In this document: positions 35,657 through 44,129 of the stretch, piece after piece
Layout of the letters: each line of letters begins with the position of its first letter
How positions within the stretch are numbered: the stretch's first letter is position 1
Assembly: GCF_900290235.1 (NCBI RefSeq)
Contig: NZ_OLMK01000014.1
Span: 1-64,000 of the forward strand
DNA length: 64,000 bases
Direction: 5' to 3'
Source of the DNA: Streptomyces sp. MA5143a
GTDB lineage: Bacteria > Actinomycetota > Actinomycetes > Streptomycetales > Streptomycetaceae
The notes under the pieces: generated by a model
Databases searched by the model: none
What the model saw: the letters and a program-made list of their open reading frames with translations, nothing else
What the model was told of the DNA's origin: nothing
Translations under genes and position numbers: made by a program

Positions 35657-36564
35657 ATCGACCACCCCGCGGCGATGGAGGCGACCTCGGCCCGCTCGTC
35701 CTCGGGCAGGCGCCTGCTGGGTGCCCGGACGTCCCTGCGGCACAGACCGAGCGAGGCGAGGGCCTCCTTGACCACGGTCACGTTGTCGGCGGAGCCGTTC
35801 GCGGCGCGCAGCTCCTCGAAGCGGCGGATCTGCTCCCAGACCTTCATGGCGGCCGGGTAGTCGCCCGATCGAAGCGCTTCGATCATGTTCAGCGAGACGG
35901 CCGGGGCGACATTGACGAGCCCCGAGGTGAAGCCGGTGGCGCCCGCCGAGAAGTACGAGGGGGCGTACGGTTCGGCGAGTCCGGCCACCCAGACGAAGCG
36001 GTCCAGGCCGGCGTCGCGGGCGAAGGCGGCGAAGCGCGCCGCGTCCGGGACGGCGTACTTCACGCCGATCACGTTCGGGCAGTCGTCGGCGAGTTCGGCG
36101 AGCCGGGCGCCGGACAGCTGCGCGTTGCGGATGTACGGCACGACGCCCAGCTCCGGCACGGCCTCGGCGATGGCCCGGTGGTAGTCGACCCAGCCGCCCT
36201 GCGAGACGTAGGGGTGGACCGGCTGGTGGACCATCACCATCCGGGCGCCGACCGCGCGGGCGTGCTCGGCGGAGGCGACCGCGGTCGGGATGTCGTGTCC
36301 GACGCCGACCAGGACCACGGCGCGCTCGCCGACCTCGTCCATGGTCAGCTCGGTGACCAGGCGCCGCTCCTCGGGGGTGAGGGCGTAGAACTCGCCGGTG
36401 TTGCCGTTGGGTGTGAGGGTGGTGATCCCCCCGTCGAGCAGCCGACGCAGCAGGGCCCGGTGGGCGCCCTGGTCGACGGTGCCGTCCTCGGCGAACGGAG
36501 TCACCGGGATCGCCACCACGTCGGCCAGAGCCGTCCGTTGGGTCTCGAACGTCACGCTGCTCAT
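35653..36564 (-). CDS. dihydrodipicolinate synthase-family aldolase/dehydratase
   Basis: A 303-residue TIM-barrel class I lyase. Family motifs: AIPVTPFAEDGTVD, NGNTGEFYALTPEER in the active-site loop, the conserved Tyr in VVPYIRN, and the Schiff-base Lys in VIGVKYAVPDAARF. It is not a lysine-pathway DapA by its neighbours: it is coupled to the IlvD/Edd dehydratase (4-base overlap). It probably splits or dehydrates a 2-keto-3-deoxy sugar acid. ATG 36564. Confidence 0.87.
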   Translation of the reverse strand: MSSVTFETQRTALADVVAIPVTPFAEDGTVDQGAHRALLRRLLDGGITTLTPNGNTGEFYALTPEERRLVTELTMDEVGERAVVLVGVGHDIPTAVASAEHARAVGARMVMVHQPVHPYVSQGGWVDYHRAIAEAVPELGVVPYIRNAQLSGARLAELADDCPNVIGVKYAVPDAARFAAFARDAGLDRFVWVAGLAEPYAPSYFSAGATGFTSGLVNVAPAVSLNMIEALRSGDYPAAMKVWEQIRRFEELRAANGSADNVTVVKEALASLGLCRRDVRAPSRRLPEDERAEVASIAAGWSI

Positions 36565-36634
36565 GGATGACCTTCCTCTGCGAGGACTGCGGAGGCCGCC
36601 GCCTGCGCGGCCGCGGACTCGTGGACTCGGGGGC

Positions 36635-37342
36635 TTACGGGGCGGTGCCGGGCCGGGTGCCGTGGTCGCCCAGGGTCCGGCCGACGGGCGGGCCCTCGTC
36701 GCCGTCGTGGGCGCCCGGGAAGGCCCGCTCGACGAACGAGGCGATGTGCGCGTGCAGGGCGGCGGCCGCGCCGTCGGCGTCGCCGTCGAGGGCGAGCCGC
36801 AGGATCTCCCGGTGCTCGGCGGCCTCCCGCTCCCACGAGGGGTCGGCGGCCCAGGCGACGGCGGACACCAGGGCGGCCTGGTCGCGCACCTCGTCGAGCA
36901 TCCGGCCGAGCAGCGGGTTGCCGCAGGGCACATAGAGCGCGCGGTGGAACTCCCGGTTCGCCAGGGACCGTTCGGCGGTGTCGGTGGCCTCGTCGGCCCG
37001 GGTCAGCGCGTCGCTCGCCGCGTCCCACGAGGTGCCGCGCCGCACCGAGCGGCGCAGGGCCTCCGGCTCCAGGAGCAGCCGTACGTCGTAGACCTCGCGC
37101 GCCATGTCCGCGTCCACCATGCGCACCGTGACGCCCTTGTACTGGTTCATCACGACGAGCCCGGTGCCGGCCAGCGTCTTCAGCGCCTCACGCACGGGCG
37201 TCTTGGACACCCCGAACTGCGCGGCCAGCTCGGTCTCGACCAGGGCCTGACCCGGCGTCAACTGTCCGGTGAGGATGCGGTGTTTGATCCCCTCCAGCAC
37301 GAACTGCGTGCGGGACGGGATCGGCGTGGGCACAGAGGTCAT
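36635..37342 (-). CDS. GntR-family regulator (FadR/FCD subfamily)
   Basis: A 235-residue regulator: winged helix at residues 8-75 (LEGIKHRILTGQLTPGQALVETELAAQFGVSKTPVREALKTLAGTGLV) and an all-helical FCD ligand domain with metal-binding histidines (NREFHRALY, AAEHREILRLA). ATG 37342 begins MTSVPTPIPSR; the frame to 37405 is not needed. It is placed 70 bases before the dehydratase operon start on the same strand, so it likely controls that operon and perhaps the pectin genes. FCD regulators commonly respond to sugar acids. Confidence 0.9.
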   Translation of the reverse strand: MTSVPTPIPSRTQFVLEGIKHRILTGQLTPGQALVETELAAQFGVSKTPVREALKTLAGTGLVVMNQYKGVTVRMVDADMAREVYDVRLLLEPEALRRSVRRGTSWDAASDALTRADEATDTAERSLANREFHRALYVPCGNPLLGRMLDEVRDQAALVSAVAWAADPSWEREAAEHREILRLALDGDADGAAAALHAHIASFVERAFPGAHDGDEGPPVGRTLGDHGTRPGTAP

Positions 37343-37429
37343 GCGCGGCCTCTCGATGTCACGGAGACCCTCCGCGAGCCGCCGGGCAAGGAACCGGCAT
37401 CTCACGTATCCGATCTCGCGTATCGCGTC

Positions 37430-37451
37430 TCATATATGACGTACGAAGTAC
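37430..37451. promoter_or_regulatory. operator-like palindromes upstream of the GntR gene
   Basis: TCATATATGA (37430-37439, perfect 10-bp palindrome) is followed at once by GTACGAAGTAC (37441-37451). They are AT-rich for this DNA and lie about 90 bases before the GntR start. Confidence 0.5.
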
Positions 37452-37519
37452 GACGCGTTGAAGGTAGGAGGGGGCTCGGGTTTCGTCAATGCTTCCGGCA
37501 AAAGAATCCGTGGTCGCCG

Positions 37520-38269
37520 TCACACGACGCGGGTGTCGCCCTCACGCGCGCTCTCGGTGGGCCCGCCGAACGCCACGGCCGCGCGTCCGGCGGCTTCCTC
37601 CCTGGTCAGCGTGGGTCCCACATGGGTGACGAGCAGCCGGCTCGCTCCCTTGGCGTACGCCCCGGCGTCCTCCGGCGTGAGATGCACCCGGGGTTCGCCT
37701 TCGCGATGCGCGGTGACGTCCGCCTCGCACAGGAAGAGGTCGGCGCTGCCGGCGAGGTGGGTGAGCGCGTCGCACGGCCCGCTGTCCCCGGAGTACGCGA
37801 ACACCCGCCCCTGGCACTCGGCGCGCAGCCCGTACGCCTCCGCGTCGTGGACGACGGCACGCGCGGTGAGGGTGAGGTTCCAGTGTCGGGCGGTGTGCCC
37901 GTCGTACAGCGGGCGGAACTCGAACACGCTGCTCAGGAAGGCGGTGTCCGGCCGGCCGAAGAAGCCCGCGACCCGCTGCGCGCAGCCGTCGGGCGCGTAG
38001 ACGGGGATCGGGGCGGGCAGGGTGAGGCCGCCGTACGCGAAGCCGTACGCGGCGGCGAGCAGATCGGCGCTGTGGTCGGCGTGCAGATGGGAGAGCCAGA
38101 TCGCCGTGAGCCTCGTGGGGTCCGTGTGCCGCTGCAACTCGGCGAAGGTACCGAACCCGGCGTCCACCCATATCTCCGCGCTCCCGCCCCGCAGCAGGTA
38201 CCCGGAGGCGGGCCGGCCGGGTCGGGGATGCGGAGAGGCGGTGCCGAGGACGGTGAGGCTCAGGGGCAT
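37520..38269 (-). CDS. metallo-beta-lactamase-fold hydrolase
   Basis: A 249-residue RNase Z/MBL-like protein with the zinc motif HLHADHSADLL (residues about 61-71), a second-site aspartate in YSGDSGPC, and late histidines VHLTPEDAG and VTHVGPT. No signal peptide. The substrate is unknown; it could be a phosphodiesterase-like or RNase Z-like enzyme. ATG 38269. Single gene. Confidence 0.85.
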   Translation of the reverse strand: MPLSLTVLGTASPHPRPGRPASGYLLRGGSAEIWVDAGFGTFAELQRHTDPTRLTAIWLSHLHADHSADLLAAAYGFAYGGLTLPAPIPVYAPDGCAQRVAGFFGRPDTAFLSSVFEFRPLYDGHTARHWNLTLTARAVVHDAEAYGLRAECQGRVFAYSGDSGPCDALTHLAGSADLFLCEADVTAHREGEPRVHLTPEDAGAYAKGASRLLVTHVGPTLTREEAAGRAAVAFGGPTESAREGDTRVV

Positions 38270-38335
38270 GTGGGGGAGCGTACGGACGCGGGCGGGGGCC
38301 CGCGCCGGATTTCGCGCGTTCTGTCTGGGGAGTGT

Positions 38336-38929
38336 CTACGCCTTCCAGTTCGGGTCGCGTCCGCTCAGGCCGATGGCGTGGTCCAGAAGGGGCGCGTCGT
38401 CCGGGACGGCCACGACGGGGCCGAAAATGCTGTCCCGGCTCGGGTCGCCCACCGACGCGGCGAGGAAGTCGTGGGAGGCGGCCAGGGCGTCCGGGTCCGG
38501 CTCGTACGCCTGTCCGGTGGCGCGGGCGAGGTCCCAGCCGTGCACGACGAGTTCGTTCACGGCGACGGCACCGGCCACGGCTCCCGGCAGCGGCACGCCG
38601 CCCGCCCGGGTGTCGCCGGTCCAGGCGGCCGGGTCGCGCCACGCCTCCGCGAGTTCGCCGAGCGTGCGGGGCAGGGCCTCGCGCCAGTCGGGGCCGATGT
38701 CGGGGAGAGAGGAGCCGGGGTCGGTGTCCGTCGTGGGCCCCAGGTCCTTGCGGGCGGCGTCCCGGAAGGCGACGGAGAGCCCGAGCAGATGCCCGAGGAG
38801 GTGCCGCACGGCGTACGCGGGGCAGGGGGTCGCGCCGGAGAGCCGCTCGTCCCCGACGGCCAGGACGAGGCGGGCCACGACGCGGGTCTGTGCGGTGAGA
38901 TCGAGGGGGGTGGGGAGGGCGGCGGTCAT
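38336..38929 (-). CDS. TIGR03086-type DinB/maleylpyruvate isomerase-like metal-binding protein
   Basis: A 197-residue four-helix-bundle protein: TPCPAYAVRHLLGHLLGLSVAF with the first His, and VNELVVHGWDLARATGQ with the Glu-x3-His. It belongs to the mycothiol-dependent DinB superfamily common in actinomycetes; the reaction is unknown. ATG 38929. Confidence 0.82.
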   Translation of the reverse strand: MTAALPTPLDLTAQTRVVARLVLAVGDERLSGATPCPAYAVRHLLGHLLGLSVAFRDAARKDLGPTTDTDPGSSLPDIGPDWREALPRTLGELAEAWRDPAAWTGDTRAGGVPLPGAVAGAVAVNELVVHGWDLARATGQAYEPDPDALAASHDFLAASVGDPSRDSIFGPVVAVPDDAPLLDHAIGLSGRDPNWKA

Positions 38930-39215
38930 CCGGAGCTCCTTGGTGTCGGTCGAGGGCGCGTGCCTTTCTCGGTAGACCGACCCGGTGGGGGAAACTCATC
39001 GCCGATTCGAGGGGGAGGTGGGGGTGCGTCGGCGAGTGCGGGTGGGTGGGGGCTTGTCGCGCAGTTCCCCGCGCCCCTGAAAAGCGCTCGGGGCTGCGCC
39101 CCGTGCTTTTCATGAAGGGGCGGGCCGCAGGCCCGTTCCCTTCAGGGGCGCGGGGAACTGCGCGAGAAACCACGAACCACCCGCACCCGCCAGAACCACA
39201 CGCGCCCCCGAGCCA
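38930..39215. repeat. intergenic region with two inverted copies of the dispersed repeat
   Basis: 39053-39085 (CGCAGTTCCCCGCGCCCCTG core) and 39141-39173 (its inverse) face each other. Between them are two smaller hairpins, a GGGGCTGCGCCCC core flanked by AAAAGC and GCTTTT (39082-39112), and GGGCCGCAGGCCC (39122-39134). The whole could fold into one large cruciform. No gene is seen. Confidence 0.7.
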
Positions 39216-40400
39216 TTAGGCACCGGGCACCGCCGTCAGCCCCTCCCTCACCGCCGTCAGGTCCTGGTCCGACGCCAGGCCCGCGTGGTAGAGCCGGATC
39301 TCCGTCGCCCCCAGCTCCGCCGCCCGCCGGGCATCCGCGCCCAGGGTCCCGGGGCTGCCGCCCATCCCCGACACGACGCCGAAGTTGGCGGCCAGCACCG
39401 CCCCCTCCGCGCCCACCTTCCCGCGTGCCTCCGCGAACGCGGGAAGCAGCCCCGGTCCGCCCGCGCACGGAACGACGACCCCGTCTGCCAGGTCCAGGAC
39501 GTGCGCGGGGTCGACGCCGGCGTTGGCCCCGCAGTGGTAGGTCACGGGGTCCGCGTGGAGCAGCACCTGGAACCCCCCGGGCGCGGCGGCCCGTACCGCC
39601 GTGACGGCGGCCTCCTGGAGGGAGCGGGCGACGGCGTCGCGCCACACCCGGGTCCCCGCAGCCCACTCCGCGCCGAGGAGCTTCTCGACCGCCGGCCAGC
39701 CCTCGTCGACCGGCTCGCCCCGCCACAGCGGTTCCAGCGCGTCCCGCACGGCCGCGGCCAGCGCCTCCGGGTCCAGCCCGGCGTCGGCGTACCCGTCCCG
39801 GCAGGTGGGGCAGAAGCAGAGCGCCATCAGGTACTGCCCGGCGTCCCCGAGCGCGACCCCGCCCGTCTTGTCGTGGGCGTGCAGGTGCTGGAAGCCGTAC
39901 CAGCCGAGGGACTCCAGTTCGGTGCCGCGCGCGCCCGGCCGTACGGCGGCCTCCGCGGCCAGGTCGACGAGGTACTCGCGGGTCTCCGGCTGGGCGATGC
40001 ACGGCGCCCACGGGTAGCGGTCGCCGTACGCGTTGACGACGGAGGTCGACGGGTGTTCCGTACCGAGCCGGGAGTTGTGGGCGAGGACCACCCAGGTGTG
40101 CACCTCCAGACCGGCGGCCTCCAGCGCCCCGGCGGCCTCCCCGAACGCGTCGCCGGGCGCCCACTCCCCCGCCGGGTACGGCCGCAGGGTCCGTTCCCGC
40201 CAGCGCTCGCCCGGCGGGTACAGCACGGCCGCGTGCTCGGCGGTGACGACGCGGTGCCGGGGGTGGCGCGGGGTGAGGGCGCGGGTGGAGTGGTAGGCGG
40301 AGGCGAGCGTCACCTGCCGCACACCGAGTTCCGCGATGCGCTCCGCGGCGGCCGGATCCCCGTTGACGTCCCACGGGTAGACGAACGTAGACGCCTTCAC
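39216..40400 (-). CDS. conserved protein of unknown function, probable TIM-barrel fold
   Basis: A 394-residue cytoplasmic protein I cannot assign. It begins MKASTFVYPWDVNGDP, has strand-like repeats typical of a TIM barrel or deaminated hydrolase fold (VRQVTLASAYHSTRAL, VHTWVVLAHNSRLG, GFQVLLHADPVTYHCGANAG), and has a CFCPTCRDGY cysteine trio that might bind a metal. GTG 40400 has AGGAGGG upstream and overlaps the KdgD stop by 4 bases (GTGA), so it is coupled to that enzyme. A role in sugar-acid metabolism is inferred from coupling only. Confidence 0.75.
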   Translation of the reverse strand: MKASTFVYPWDVNGDPAAAERIAELGVRQVTLASAYHSTRALTPRHPRHRVVTAEHAAVLYPPGERWRERTLRPYPAGEWAPGDAFGEAAGALEAAGLEVHTWVVLAHNSRLGTEHPSTSVVNAYGDRYPWAPCIAQPETREYLVDLAAEAAVRPGARGTELESLGWYGFQHLHAHDKTGGVALGDAGQYLMALCFCPTCRDGYADAGLDPEALAAAVRDALEPLWRGEPVDEGWPAVEKLLGAEWAAGTRVWRDAVARSLQEAAVTAVRAAAPGGFQVLLHADPVTYHCGANAGVDPAHVLDLADGVVVPCAGGPGLLPAFAEARGKVGAEGAVLAANFGVVSGMGGSPGTLGADARRAAELGATEIRLYHAGLASDQDLTAVREGLTAVPGA

Positions 40401-41347
40401 TTGCCCTCCTGGCACTCCTCCAGCAGCGCGTACCCGCGCTCGATCAACTGGCCCAGCTGTTTGACGTGTTCCGCGGCCGGCTCGTGCAGCGGCGGCCGTA
40501 CCTCTCCCACGTCCAGCCCCCGTAGCCGTACCCCGGCCTTCACCAGTGACACGGCATAGCCGCGTCCTTTGGCCCGCAGGTCGACGAAGGGGCGGTAGAA
40601 ACCGTCCAGGAGCCGTCGCACGGTCGGGTCGTCGCCCGTGTCGAGCGCCCTGTGGAACGCCTGGGCGATCTCCGGGGCGAAGCAGAAGACGGCCGACGAG
40701 TACAGGGTGACGCCGACGCCGCGGTAGGCGGGCTGGGTCAGTTCGGCGGTCGGCAGTCCGTTGAAGTAGAGGAAGTCGCCCGGTGCCTCGTCGCGCACCG
40801 TGCTCACGACGCGCTGCATCAGGTCGAGGTCGCCGACACCGTCCTTGAGGCCGACGACGCCGTCGGTGCGGGCGAGTTCGACGACCGTCTCGGGGGTGAG
40901 GACGGCGTTGTCGCGCTGGTAGACGATCACGGGGAGCGGGGTCGCGGCGGCCAGCCGGCGGTAGTGCCGCAGGAGGCCTTCCTGGGCGGCGACGACGAGG
41001 TAGGGCGGCAGGGCGAGCAGTCCGTCGGCACCGGCGTCGGCGGCGAGCCGTGCGTAGCGCTCGGCGAGCGCGGTGCCGTAGCCGGTGCCGGCGACGACGG
41101 GCACCCGCCCGGCGGTCTCGGTCACCGCCGCCCGGACGCACTCCTGGAACTCCTCGGGGGTGAGCGCGTGGAACTCGCCGGTCCCGCAGCAGGCGAAGAC
41201 GGCGGCGGCCCCGGCCTCGACACCCCGGCGCACATGCGCGCGACAGGCGTCGAGGTCGATCCGGCCGTCCGCGGCGTAGGCGGTGACGGGGAAGAACAGC
41301 GGCCCGGTGGGGACACGGAGTCGAGCGGCGAGCGAGGCTGACGTCAC
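40397..41347 (-). CDS. kdgD: 5-dehydro-4-deoxyglucarate dehydratase
   Basis: Converts 5-dehydro-4-deoxyglucarate to 2,5-dioxovalerate with loss of CO2 and water, the penultimate step of oxidative galacturonate/glucarate use. A 316-residue DHDPS-family barrel with the KdgD signature GPLFFPVTAYAADGRID, ACCGTGEFHALTPEEF, the Tyr in VIVYQRDNAV and the Schiff-base Lys in VVGLKDGVGDLD. GTG 41347 (MTSASLAARL) matches family starts and has GGGAGAG upstream; ATG 41365 is an alternative. Divergent from the uronate dehydrogenase gene. Confidence 0.87.
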   Translation of the reverse strand: MTSASLAARLRVPTGPLFFPVTAYAADGRIDLDACRAHVRRGVEAGAAAVFACCGTGEFHALTPEEFQECVRAAVTETAGRVPVVAGTGYGTALAERYARLAADAGADGLLALPPYLVVAAQEGLLRHYRRLAAATPLPVIVYQRDNAVLTPETVVELARTDGVVGLKDGVGDLDLMQRVVSTVRDEAPGDFLYFNGLPTAELTQPAYRGVGVTLYSSAVFCFAPEIAQAFHRALDTGDDPTVRRLLDGFYRPFVDLRAKGRGYAVSLVKAGVRLRGLDVGEVRPPLHEPAAEHVKQLGQLIERGYALLEECQEGK

Positions 41348-41580
41348 GGGCTCTCCCAAGTCCATGTCGCTGATCAGTGTCTACATTTCTGAACGATGTC
41401 ACGCTAGGGCGCCCCGGTCGGGCCGGTCAAGGTCGCCAACACGCGCCGCACCAGCCGATTCACCCGTCCGGCACAGGCCGACGGCACACTTGACGCACCG
41501 GACCGCCACTCCCTAGCGTGTCCACGAATGTGAATGCTGGACGCCCATATGCACGAATGGCGAGGCAAGGAGATCCGAGG

Positions 41581-42405
41581 ATGCCCGCTCCCCGCACCGT
41601 TCTGCTCACCGGCGCCGCCGGTGGTCTCGGCACCCTGATGCGGGAGCTCCTCCCGGCGTACGGCTACGAGCTGCGTCTGCTCGATCTGCTCCCCGTCGAG
41701 GGCGAGCCGGACGCGATCACCGCCGACCTCGCCGACAAGGAGGCCCTGCGGGAGGCCGTACGGGGCGTCGACGCGATCATCCACCTCGCGGGCATCTCCC
41801 TGGAAGCCCCCTTCGAGAAGATCCTCCGGGCCAACATCGAGGGCACCTACCACCTGTACGAGGCCGCCCGCCAGGAGGGCGTCCCGCGCATCGTCTTCGC
41901 CTCCTCCAACCACGCCGTCGGCTTCACCCCCCGCCCGCTGGGCGACCCGCCCCTCGACCCGGGCGCGCTGATCCCCGTCGGCACCCCGCGCCGCCCCGAC
42001 ACCTTCTACGGCCTGTCCAAGTCCTTCGGCGAGGACCTCGCCCAGTTCTACTGGGACAAGTACGGCCTGGAGACGGTGTCCGTGCGGATCGGCTCCTGCT
42101 TCCCCGAGCCGACCAGCGTGCGCATGCTCTCGGTGTGGATGAGCCCGGCCGACGGCGCCCGCCTCTTCCACGCGGCCCTGACCGCCGAGGACGTCGGCCA
42201 CACCGTGGTCTACGGCTCCTCCGCCAACACCCGCCTGTGGTGGGATCTGACCACCGCCCGCGCGCTCGGCTACGCACCGCGGGACGACTCCGAGCCGTAC
42301 GCCGAGAAGCTCATCGCCGAACAGGGCGAACTCGACCCCGACAACGAGGCGCACGCCTGCCTGGGCGGCCACTTCGTGAACAAGCCGCCGATCTGGCCGC
42401 ACTGA
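41581..42405 (+). CDS. udh: NAD-dependent uronate dehydrogenase (SDR/epimerase fold)
   Basis: A 274-residue short-chain dehydrogenase of the extended type. TGAAGGLGTLM binds NAD near residues 9-19; the catalytic set is Ser in VFASSNHAVGF and Tyr-x3-Lys in YGLSKSFGEDLA. The IGSCFPEP and MLSVWMSP segments resemble characterised uronate dehydrogenases, which oxidise galacturonate or glucuronate to the aldarolactone. ATG 41581 follows AAGGAG. Divergent from kdgD, another enzyme of the same pathway, which supports the assignment. Confidence 0.82.
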   Translation: MPAPRTVLLTGAAGGLGTLMRELLPAYGYELRLLDLLPVEGEPDAITADLADKEALREAVRGVDAIIHLAGISLEAPFEKILRANIEGTYHLYEAARQEGVPRIVFASSNHAVGFTPRPLGDPPLDPGALIPVGTPRRPDTFYGLSKSFGEDLAQFYWDKYGLETVSVRIGSCFPEPTSVRMLSVWMSPADGARLFHAALTAEDVGHTVVYGSSANTRLWWDLTTARALGYAPRDDSEPYAEKLIAEQGELDPDNEAHACLGGHFVNKPPIWPH

Positions 42406-42410
42406 CCGGG

Positions 42411-42434
42411 CGACGGCCGGCCTCCCGGCCGTCG
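42411..42434. terminator. terminator after the uronate dehydrogenase gene
   Basis: Perfect 10-bp arms CGACGGCCGG (42411-42420) and CCGGCCGTCG (42425-42434) with a CCTC loop, six bases after the stop. Confidence 0.8.
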
Positions 42435-42501
42435 GCGCGGGGCACCTCACCGGCGGATATTCACTGGGGTGCCCCTCCCCTCCGCCCCTACGATCCGGGA
42501 C

Positions 42502-42723
42502 ATGCCACGTCCTCAAGGATTCACCTACACCGAGCACACCGACCGCACCGTGACGATCGAGCATCACGGCCGGGCGGCCACCACGCTGCGCGGCCCGCGC
42601 GCCGACCGCTTCCTCGCCGAGGTCGCGGCGGGCGACCCGCAGCTGGTCATGGCCCGCTGGACCGGGAACTACCGGCGGGGCAACGAGCGCACCGCCCGGG
42701 AGCACCCCCGCAACCGCCGCTGA
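42502..42723 (+). CDS. small conserved hypothetical protein
   Basis: A 73-residue basic protein (FTYTEHTDRTVTIEHHGRAA near the N terminus, an Arg-rich C terminus RRGNERTAREHPRNRR). Third positions are strongly GC-rich, so it looks coding. No recognised domain; similar small proteins occur in Streptomyces (memory). ATG 42502, weak ribosome site. Confidence 0.65.
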   Translation: MPRPQGFTYTEHTDRTVTIEHHGRAATTLRGPRADRFLAEVAAGDPQLVMARWTGNYRRGNERTAREHPRNRR

Positions 42724-42787
42724 CCCGAACGGCCGCCCGGCCCGCTGGGTAAGGGAACGGTAAAGCGGCTTGAATCGTTCACCACGC

Positions 42788-44029
42788 ATGACAGCTATGA
42801 CCCCCGGCTCGAACATCCCGCTGCCCGTTCCCCGTGTCGCGGTGGACGTCTCCGCCCCCGTGCGGCTCGACGTATCGGGCCTGCTGCTCACCGCCGACGG
42901 CAAGGTGCGCTCGGACGACGACTTCATCTTCTACAACCAGCCGAGCGGCCCGGGTGTGACGTACCGCTCGGGCGGCGGTGCGACCCCCGACTCGATCACG
43001 GTCGACACCACGGCCCTCCCGCCGGGCATCGAGAAGATCGTCGTCACGGCCAGCCCGGACGCGGCCGACCAGACCTTCCAGGGCATCGAACCCACCGCCA
43101 CCGTCCGCGACGCCGCGAGCGGCTCGGTGATCGCCACGTTCACCCCGCCGCGGCTCGGCACGGAGACGGCCCTGGTGATCGTGGAGATCTACCTGCGGGG
43201 CGGCGCCTGGAAGGCCCGCGCCGTCGGCCAGGGGTACGCCAACGGCCTGGCCGGTATCGCGACGGACTTCGGCGTCACGGTGGAGGAGCCCGCCCCGGCC
43301 CAGCCCGCGGCCCCCGCCCAGCCCGTCACTCCCCCCGCCCCCACCCCCACGCCGCACACCCCCGTGACCCCGCCGCCGGCACCGCCCGCCATGGCACCGG
43401 CCGCGCCCCCGGCGCCGCCCGCCCCGCCGGCTCCCCCCGCGCCCGGCGCCGGGAAGATCAACCTGGACAAGGGCCGGGTCAGCCTCCAGAAGAACCAGAC
43501 CGTCTCCCTGGTCAAGGGCGGCCGCCCCCTGCTCTCCCAGGTCAAGATGGGCCTCGGCTGGGAGCCCGCGTACCGGGGCAAGGACATCGACCTGGACGCG
43601 TCGGTGATCGCGTACGGCCCGCAGCGCAACCACATCGACAGCTGCTACTTCGGCAAGCTCTCGATCGTGAACGGAGCGATCAAGCACTCCGGCGACAACC
43701 TCACGGGTGAGGGCGGCGGCGACGACGAGGTGATCGTGGTCGACCTCGGCCGGCTCCCGCAGGAGGTCACCGGACTGGTCTTCACGGTGAACTCCTTCTC
43801 CGGCCAGAAGTTCACCGAGGTCGCCAAGGCGTACTGCCGTCTCCTGGACGCCGCCACCGGCGAGGAGCTCGTCCGCTTCGACCTCACCAACGCCGAGGCC
43901 CAGACGGGCGTGATGATGGCCAAGCTCATCCGCCAGTTCACCGGCGAGTGGGAGATGACGGCCATGGGCGACTTCGTGAAGTCCCGCACGGTCCGGGGCA
44001 TGGTGAAGCCTGCGGCCCAGGCGCTCTGA
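42788..44029 (+). CDS. double TerD-domain (tellurium resistance-type) protein
   Basis: A 413-residue cytoplasmic protein with two TerD-like domains. The first spans about residues 10-165 (RLDVSGLLLTADGKVRSDDDFIFYNQP). A Pro/Ala-rich linker follows, residues about 170-220. The second spans about 225-410 and includes the calcium-binding DIDLDASVIAYG and YFGKLSIVNGAIKHSGDNLTGEGGGDDE. TerD proteins bind calcium and are linked to stress responses and phage or tellurite resistance; the exact role is open. ATG 42788 begins MTAMTPGSNIPL; a TTG at 42770 in frame is less likely. Confidence 0.88.
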   Translation: MTAMTPGSNIPLPVPRVAVDVSAPVRLDVSGLLLTADGKVRSDDDFIFYNQPSGPGVTYRSGGGATPDSITVDTTALPPGIEKIVVTASPDAADQTFQGIEPTATVRDAASGSVIATFTPPRLGTETALVIVEIYLRGGAWKARAVGQGYANGLAGIATDFGVTVEEPAPAQPAAPAQPVTPPAPTPTPHTPVTPPPAPPAMAPAAPPAPPAPPAPPAPGAGKINLDKGRVSLQKNQTVSLVKGGRPLLSQVKMGLGWEPAYRGKDIDLDASVIAYGPQRNHIDSCYFGKLSIVNGAIKHSGDNLTGEGGGDDEVIVVDLGRLPQEVTGLVFTVNSFSGQKFTEVAKAYCRLLDAATGEELVRFDLTNAEAQTGVMMAKLIRQFTGEWEMTAMGDFVKSRTVRGMVKPAAQAL

Positions 44030-44069
44030 CCCACCGGCGACGAGGGCGCGCACGGGGACGGGAAGAGGA

Positions 44070-44106
44070 AGGGGCGGATCCGGGCCTGCCTACCGGATCC
44101 GCCCCT
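44070..44106. terminator. terminator between the TerD-type and ACC deaminase genes
   Basis: A 14-bp perfect stem (44070-44083 with 44093-44106). A 3-copy tandem repeat of CATCTCGT follows (44107-44130). Confidence 0.85.
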
Positions 44107-44129
44107 CATCTCGTCATCTCGTCATCTCG

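Noticed and set aside
35653..36564. Lysine-pathway dapA
   Set aside because: Coupling to an IlvD/Edd dehydratase next to pectin genes and a loop unlike DapA (NGNTGEFYA) argue for sugar-acid metabolism.
42770..42787. TTG start for the TerD-type gene
   Set aside because: It adds only six non-conserved residues; ATG 42788 matches the usual MTAMTPGSN start.
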